Origin: Acidobacteriota bacterium
Lineage (GTDB): Bacteria > Acidobacteriota > Terriglobia > Terriglobales > Acidobacteriaceae
Assembly: GCA_003225055.1 (NCBI GenBank)
Contig: QIAU01000124.1
Coordinates: forward strand, 124,001 to 188,000
Direction of reading: 5' to 3'
Length of the DNA: 64,000 nucleotides
The position numbers and the translations under genes are program-made. Shown here piece by piece: positions 63,635 through 64,000 of the stretch. Position 1 is the stretch's first letter; every line of letters starts with the position of its first letter. A model generated the notes under the pieces. It had not been told where the DNA came from, ran no database searches, and saw only the letters and a list, made by a program, of their open reading frames with translations.

Positions 63635-64000
63635 TCGAGATTCATCTAGTACCCTCCAGCTTGCTTAATACCTTTCGCCGCCAACACTTCAACGTAGATT
63701 CGACCTCGAGCGCTGGCATACTAGAACAGAACAGGCCGCAAGACACGAAGCAACCAAAGAGAAGAATTTTTCGAAGCGGTCCGTCGCTTGCCACCAGCCT
63801 AGTTATAGTTACAACACTTAATTTCTCATCTTCAGTGGGAAGAATATCACTTGGAGGGACGCAGCACCGCGGGCGACGGCTTTGGATAAGGAGCGGGCAA
63901 CTCCTAATTTCTAAATCATCCTCGAGACTTTCAATATCGCGGACCGGTTTCAGTGCCCGGTAGGGTGCTCTGTGATCTTGTTTCTTGTCGGAACTTACAA
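63635..64000. other. Terminal stretch without recognisable gene
   Basis: 366 bp after the UnbV protein. The plus-strand frame 63505-63963 mostly overlaps that gene in another frame and looks like nothing known. No terminator hairpin could be supported. Confidence 0.5.

Noticed and set aside
1-64000. tRNA, rRNA or CRISPR loci
   Set aside because: No cloverleaf-like or rRNA-like sequence and no regularly spaced repeats were noticed on reading both strands; a short ncRNA could still be missed by eye.

Overview
The window looks like a chromosomal stretch of a soil acidobacterium (order-level placement not attempted). The evidence is Oar-type TonB-dependent receptors with an N-terminal carboxypeptidase-regulatory domain, FG-GAP/UnbV proteins, a secreted pectin-degrading set, large secreted multicopper proteins and multiheme cytochromes, all in moderately high-GC sequence. 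This is inference from protein families; no rRNA or tRNA was seen.

Layout. (1) 1-9.5 kb: an intact GH3-GH28-GH2 operon for secreted pectin or hemicellulose breakdown, embedded in the wreckage of the matching cytoplasmic uronate pathway (SDR mannonate-oxidoreductase-like, ExuT-like transporter, UxaE epimerase, UxaC isomerase, all broken). It is followed by two more truncated genes and about 500 bp of empty DNA. (2) 9.5-13.5 kb: a NarL-type two-component system, divergent from two paralogous PAS/LuxR-type regulators, with three phased direct repeats between them. (3) 13.8-30.2 kb: two multicopper-oxidase subunits whose copper motifs complement each other, a 3272-residue secreted protein, a small conserved exported protein, and secreted folding factors (SurA-like, FKBP). 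(4) 30.4-40.7 kb: a small exported protein, a Crp/Fnr regulator, an FG-GAP protein, a complete heavy-metal RND tripartite pump, then a broken carbohydrate porin and a broken ECF sigma factor. (5) 40.8-53.5 kb, minus strand: a long cluster encoding a Rieske protein, a cytochrome b6/subunit IV-type protein, 8-, 16-, 4-, 12- and 1-heme c-type cytochromes, a beta-barrel, two NHL propellers and a parvulin. It reads as a route from quinol to the outer membrane. (6) 53.6-55.5 kb: mobile-element debris. (7) 55.5-63.6 kb: a LacI regulator and Oar-like receptor on the minus strand, divergent from a TPR protein and a CRTAC1/UnbV-type FG-GAP protein.

How it may work together. The Rieske/cytochrome b module would oxidise quinol. 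The membrane-anchored 8-heme and the 16-heme proteins would carry electrons across the periplasm, and the beta-barrel with the 4- and 12-heme cytochromes would pass them through or to the outer membrane. The secreted multicopper proteins, with dedicated exported folding catalysts, could act on metals or phenolics at the surface. The link between the copper cluster and the heme cluster is a hypothesis from proximity and shared themes. The many broken genes, several with large deletions plus frameshifts, show a region under active gene loss.
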